A stretch of 8,311 bases of DNA from Scatosoma sp045537295 (GTDB lineage Bacteria; Bacillota; Clostridia; Christensenellales; Borkfalkiaceae), in contig JAZSPG010000089.1 of NCBI GenBank assembly GCA_045537295.1, positions 1-8,311 on the forward strand, written 5' to 3'. Both the position numbers and the translations under genes were made by a program. Positions 5,106 to 8,311 of the stretch are shown piece after piece (the first letter of the stretch is position 1; every line of letters starts with the position of its first letter). A model generated the notes under the pieces. That model ran no database searches. It was not told the origin of the DNA and was given only the letters and a program-made list of their open reading frames with translations.

Positions 5106-6335
5106 ATGGACAAGAAAGATATTAAAAAAGTAGTGCTTGCTTACTCGGGCGGTTTGGATACCTCGATTATTATTCCGTGGTTGAAAGAAAACTATAACAA
5201 CTGCGAAGTTATTGCGGTAAGCGGAAACGTGGGGCAAGCGGACGAGTTGGACGGTTTGGAAGAAAAGGCGTTGAAAACGGGTGCGTCCAAACTGTACGTA
5301 GAGGATTTGACGGATGAGTTTGTAGACGATTACGTTGTGCCTACGATGATGGCGGGTGCGAAATACGAAGAGTATTTGCTGGGTACTTCGTTCGCCCGTC
5401 CCGTGATTGCAAAGCGTATCGTAGAAATCGCGAAAAAAGAGGGAGCGGATGCCATTTGCCACGGCTGTACGGGTAAGGGTAACGACCAAGTTCGTTTTGA
5501 ATTGACGATTAAAGCGTTTGCGCCCGATATGCACATTATCGCGCCTTGGAGAGAATGGTCGATTAAATCGCGCGAAGAGGAAATCGACTACGCGGAAGCG
5601 CATAAAGTACCTTTGAAAATCAACCGTGAAACCAACTATTCTAAGGACAAGAACCTTTGGCATTTAAGTCACGAGGGTTTGGACTTAGAGGACGCGGGCA
5701 ACGAACCGCAATACGAAAAAGAGGGCTTTTTGGAAATGGGCGTATCGCCCTTGCAAGCGCCCGATAAACCTACTTATATCGAATTGGAATTCGTAAAGGG
5801 CCGTCCCGTAGCGCTCGACGGTAAAAAGATGAGCGCGAAAGAAATTATCCTTGCGCTCAACAAGGTAGGCGGGGCGAACGGTATCGGGCTTTTGGATATC
5901 GTAGAAAACCGTTTGGTCGGTATGAAATGCCGTGGTGTATACGAAACGCCGGGCGGGGAAATTTTGTATTCGGCGCACAGCTACTTAGAAACGCTTTGCT
6001 TGGATAAGTACGTTATGCATAAAAAGCAAGAGCTTTCCGTTTGCTTTGCCGAGCTTGTCTACAACGGACAATGGTTCACGCCTTTGCGTGAGGCGCTGTC
6101 GGCGTTCGTGGAAAAAACGCAGGAAACGGTTACGGGTAAAGTTCGTTTGAAACTGTATAAAGGCAATATCATCAAAGCGGGTGCTTGGAGCGACTATTCG
6201 CTCTATTCCGAGGAAATCGCTACGTTCGGCGAGGACCACGTATATAACCAAGCGGACGCGACGGGCTTTATCAACCTGTTCGGTTTGCCTATCAAGGTGC
6301 AAGCGGAAGTAAACCAAAAGAACGCGAAAAAGTAA
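5106..6335 (+). CDS. argG: Argininosuccinate synthase
   Basis: ArgG joins citrulline and aspartate at the cost of ATP to AMP and pyrophosphate, giving argininosuccinate, the penultimate intermediate of arginine synthesis in the cytoplasm. The 409-residue product has the family's usual length. It carries the N-type ATP pyrophosphatase P-loop AYSGGLDTS at 12-20, SGNVGQ at 39-44, GTSFARPVIAKR at 93-104 and the signature GCTGKGNDQVRFE at 120-132. The later conserved parts are also present, including the segment EGFLEMGVSPLQAPDKPTYI, CRGVYETPGGEIL and the C-terminal DATGFINLFGLPIKV. AAGGAG at 5091-5096 lies 9 bases before the ATG. It is the first gene of the arg operon, behind a perfect promoter and ArgR-like sites. 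Nothing in the protein looks abnormal. Confidence 0.97.
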   Translation: MDKKDIKKVVLAYSGGLDTSIIIPWLKENYNNCEVIAVSGNVGQADELDGLEEKALKTGASKLYVEDLTDEFVDDYVVPTMMAGAKYEEYLLGTSFARPVIAKRIVEIAKKEGADAICHGCTGKGNDQVRFELTIKAFAPDMHIIAPWREWSIKSREEEIDYAEAHKVPLKINRETNYSKDKNLWHLSHEGLDLEDAGNEPQYEKEGFLEMGVSPLQAPDKPTYIELEFVKGRPVALDGKKMSAKEIILALNKVGGANGIGLLDIVENRLVGMKCRGVYETPGGEILYSAHSYLETLCLDKYVMHKKQELSVCFAELVYNGQWFTPLREALSAFVEKTQETVTGKVRLKLYKGNIIKAGAWSDYSLYSEEIATFGEDHVYNQADATGFINLFGLPIKVQAEVNQKNAKK

Positions 6336-6364
6336 TAAAGTCAAATAAGAACGGAGAAAAAACC

Positions 6365-6389
6365 TTGCCTACTGCTATGCGGTAGGCAA
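6365..6389 (+). other. Intercistronic hairpin containing a possible six-codon leader ORF, between argG and argH
   Basis: TTGCCTACTG (6365-6374) pairs with CGGTAGGCAA (6380-6389) in a 10-bp stem (one G-U pair) with loop CTATG. No T tract follows, so it is not a standard terminator. A good GGAG site (6353-6356) stands 8 bases before a TTG at 6365, which opens a six-codon frame encoding MPTAMR and ending with TAG at 6383-6385, all inside the hairpin. This GGAG is 52 bases before the argH ATG and cannot serve it directly. The hairpin is clear; translation of the small frame is speculation. Confidence 0.6.
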
Positions 6390-6408
6390 TAGGCGTTTAA
6401 TAATAGCT

Positions 6409-7785
6409 ATGGAAAAATTGTGGGCGGGAAGATTTCAAAAGACGCTGGATAAAAAAGCGGACGATTTCAATTCTTCGTTACGGTTCGATTGCCGAATGTA
6501 TAAACAGGATATTCAAGGTTCTATCGCACACGCGACGATGCTGGAAAAACAGGGTATTTTATCCGCCGAGGATAAAACGCTGATAATTACCGGTTTACAA
6601 GGTATTTTAGCGGATATCGAGGCGGGAAAACTGTCTTTTGACGCTAACGCCGAGGATATTCATTCCTTTATCGAGGCGGAACTGACGGGTCGCGTGGGCG
6701 ACGCGGGCAAGCGTTTACATACGGCGCGGAGCAGAAACGACCAAGTTGCCGTGGACATTCGCTTATATCTTCGCGACGAGGCGGAAAAAGTGGTTGTCTT
6801 GATAAAAGAACTTATCAAAGCGGTAGTGGATAAAGCGGAGGAATGTGCGGATATTATCGCGCCGGGGTATACGCATTTACAGCGCGCTCAGCCTATTTCG
6901 TTCGGACATCAGCTTATGGCGTACGCAATGATGTTGCGTAGAGATATCGGCAGAATTGAGGACGCGGTGAAAAGAATGAACGCGGAATGCCCGTTGGGCA
7001 GTTGCGCGCTTGCGGGTACGACCTATCCCACCGACAGAGCGTATACGGCTAGATTGCTTGGCTTTGACGGCGTATCGTTGAACAGTATCGACGGGGTGTC
7101 CGACAGGGATTTTTGCGTGGAGCTTGCCTCGGCGTTCGCTCTTTTAATGACGCATCTTTCCCGTTTTTCCGAAGAGGTCATTCTTTGGGCGAGCTGGGAA
7201 TTTAAGTTTATCGAATTAGACGATAGTTACACGACGGGTTCGTCCATTATGCCTCAAAAGAAAAATCCGGATATGGCGGAGCTGGTGCGCGGTAAAACGG
7301 GCAGGGTTTACGGGGATTTGACTGCGCTACTCACGGCGCTCAAAGGTTTACCGCTTGCGTATAACAAGGATATGCAAGAGGATAAAGAGGCGATTTTCGA
7401 CGCTTTGGACACGGTGACGATTTGTTTGGAAGTGTTCGCGCCGATGATAGCGACGATGCGCGTGAACGGGAAAAACACCTACCGTTCGGCGCAAAAAGGG
7501 TTTATCAACGCTACCGACCTTGCCGATTACTTAACCAAAAAAGGTATGCCGTTCCGTTCGGCGTATAAGACCGTCGGGGAAATCGTTGCGGACTGTATTC
7601 AAAAAGACCTCGTGTTAGACAACTATCCTTTGAGCGAATATAAAAAGTATAGTGAACTGTTCGAGGAAGATTTATACGAAGAAATTTCTTTGGAAACCTG
7701 CGTAAAAAAACGCACGAGCTTAGGCGGTGCGTCGCCCGATTCGGTGCGTTTGCAGGTCGCGAAAGTCAGAGAGGAACTCAAATGA
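6409..7785 (+). CDS. argH: Argininosuccinate lyase
   Basis: ArgH splits argininosuccinate into arginine and fumarate, the last step of arginine synthesis. It belongs to the fumarase/aspartase superfamily and works as a cytoplasmic homotetramer. The 458-residue product is of normal length. It begins with the typical KLWAGRF (3-9) and has HTARSRNDQVAVD at 104-116, the catalytic-histidine region GYTHLQRAQP at 153-162, and the superfamily signature GSSIMPQKKNPD at 277-288, whose flexible loop supplies the catalytic serine. The ATG is certain because no other start codon occurs in phase between it and the stop at 6346-6348, and the N terminus aligns with the family. The ribosome binding site is poor: the nearest AGG (6391-6393) is 15 bases away. 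Initiation may depend on reinitiation or on the intercistronic hairpin. The last four bases overlap the argC start. Confidence 0.97.
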   Translation: MEKLWAGRFQKTLDKKADDFNSSLRFDCRMYKQDIQGSIAHATMLEKQGILSAEDKTLIITGLQGILADIEAGKLSFDANAEDIHSFIEAELTGRVGDAGKRLHTARSRNDQVAVDIRLYLRDEAEKVVVLIKELIKAVVDKAEECADIIAPGYTHLQRAQPISFGHQLMAYAMMLRRDIGRIEDAVKRMNAECPLGSCALAGTTYPTDRAYTARLLGFDGVSLNSIDGVSDRDFCVELASAFALLMTHLSRFSEEVILWASWEFKFIELDDSYTTGSSIMPQKKNPDMAELVRGKTGRVYGDLTALLTALKGLPLAYNKDMQEDKEAIFDALDTVTICLEVFAPMIATMRVNGKNTYRSAQKGFINATDLADYLTKKGMPFRSAYKTVGEIVADCIQKDLVLDNYPLSEYKKYSELFEEDLYEEISLETCVKKRTSLGGASPDSVRLQVAKVREELK

Positions 7786-8311
7786 AAAAGAAGGTATTTA
7801 TAGACGGTAGTGCGGGTACGACGGGGCTTAGAATTGCCGAAAGATTATCTGCGCGCGAGGATTTGGAAATTTTAACCATACCCGACGATAAGCGCAAGGA
7901 CGCGGAGGCGAAAAAGAAAATTATCAATTCCGCGGACGTGGTATTCTTATGTTTACCCGATTCGGCGTCGGTGGAATCGGTGGCGCTCGTGGAAAACCCG
8001 AATACCGTAGTCATTGACGCGAGTACGGCGCATAGAACCTTACCCGACTGGGCGTACGGTTTTCCTGAACTCGACGAAAGCTTTGATAAAAAAATCCAAA
8101 CGGGCAAGCGTATCGCCGTGCCAGGCTGTCACGCCAGCGGGTTTATCGCGCTCGTCTATCCGCTTATCCAAGCGGGGATTTTAGACAAAGACGCGCTTGT
8201 AACCTGTCATTCGCTTACGGGCTATTCGGGTGGCGGTAAAAATATGATTTCGGATTACAGTGCGAAAGATAGAAAAAAAGCTCTTGAAGCTCCCAGAATG
8301 TATGGGATTTC
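7782..8311 (+). CDS. argC: N-acetyl-gamma-glutamyl-phosphate reductase, type 2 (cut by right window edge)
   Basis: ArgC reduces N-acetylglutamyl phosphate with NADPH to N-acetylglutamate semialdehyde, the third step of arginine synthesis. The frame is open from ATG 7782 to the window end: 176 codons of an expected 310 or so for type 2 enzymes. The N-terminal Rossmann motif is FIDGSAGTTGLRIAERL (6-22), as in the type 2 group. DASTAHR lies at about residues 84-90, and the active-site Cys116 is in PGCHASGF, followed by GYSGGGKNMI. The ATG overlaps the argH stop in ATGA, and GAGGA at 7771-7775 gives a ribosome binding site six bases away, so the two genes are translationally coupled. Other acetylated-pathway genes (argJ, argB, argD) would be expected to the right, but this is inference. 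Confidence 0.95.
   Translation, partial: MKKKVFIDGSAGTTGLRIAERLSAREDLEILTIPDDKRKDAEAKKKIINSADVVFLCLPDSASVESVALVENPNTVVIDASTAHRTLPDWAYGFPELDESFDKKIQTGKRIAVPGCHASGFIALVYPLIQAGILDKDALVTCHSLTGYSGGGKNMISDYSAKDRKKALEAPRMYGI

Noticed and set aside
4995..5663. Open frame of 222 codons on the minus strand across the start of argG
   Set aside because: It runs opposite the conserved argG P-loop and signature and through the argG promoter; the composition is antisense-like (Arg/Phe rich) and no family is recognisable.
5985..6344. Open frame of 119 codons on the minus strand opposite the end of argG
   Set aside because: Antisense shadow of conserved argG sequence with no motif.
6365..6389. Terminator between argG and argH
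   Set aside because: The stem is strong but no T tract follows, and argH and argC clearly belong to the same pathway unit.
7778..8107. Open frame of 109 codons on the minus strand opposite argC
   Set aside because: The plus-strand frame is a clear type 2 ArgC with overlap coupling to argH; the minus frame is its shadow.

Overview
The window is 8.3 kb of compact, mostly single-copy bacterial chromosome. It suggests a member of the Bacillota, probably an uncultivated Clostridia-type gut lineage. The reasons are purine-rich AGGAG-type ribosome binding sites, near-consensus sigma-A promoters in AT-rich gaps, a minD gene with a MinE-like partner, a DegV/FakB protein, a type 2 ArgC and what look like ArgR operators. 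The exact taxon is inference. No mobile element, CRISPR array, rRNA or tRNA was seen.

Layout. The first gene is the C-terminal two thirds of recG, cut by the left edge (2-1276). Next, from its own near-consensus promoter, comes a HisIE-type bifunctional histidine protein (1390-2025) whose HisI half has lost its metal-binding motifs; a terminator follows. A second unit has minD (2188-2958), a 76-residue MinE-like protein overlapping it by one base (2958-3188), and a DegV-family fatty-acid-binding protein (3197-4075). It ends at a bidirectional terminator shared with the convergent gene trmO (4112-4792, minus strand). trmO and the arginine operon diverge from a 313-base control region (4793-5105) with two perfect consensus promoters, one apparently giving a leaderless trmO mRNA, and a cluster of ArgR-like half-sites. 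The arginine operon argG (5106-6335), argH (6409-7785) and argC (7782 to the right edge) follows.

How the genes work together. ArgC makes N-acetylglutamate semialdehyde early in arginine synthesis, while ArgG and ArgH perform the last two steps from citrulline to arginine; the operon probably continues rightward with other arg genes. MinD and the small MinE-like protein would form the ATP-driven membrane system that positions the division septum, but no minC is present beside them. RecG (fork and recombination repair), TrmO (tRNA t6A37 methylation) and DegV (acyl-chain carriage) are unrelated housekeeping functions.

No clearly new multi-gene system is visible. The points most worth a second look are the degenerate HisI domain, the divergent MinE candidate in a minD-minE-degV unit without minC, the leaderless-looking trmO promoter, and the hairpin with a six-codon open reading frame that replaces a normal ribosome binding site ahead of argH.
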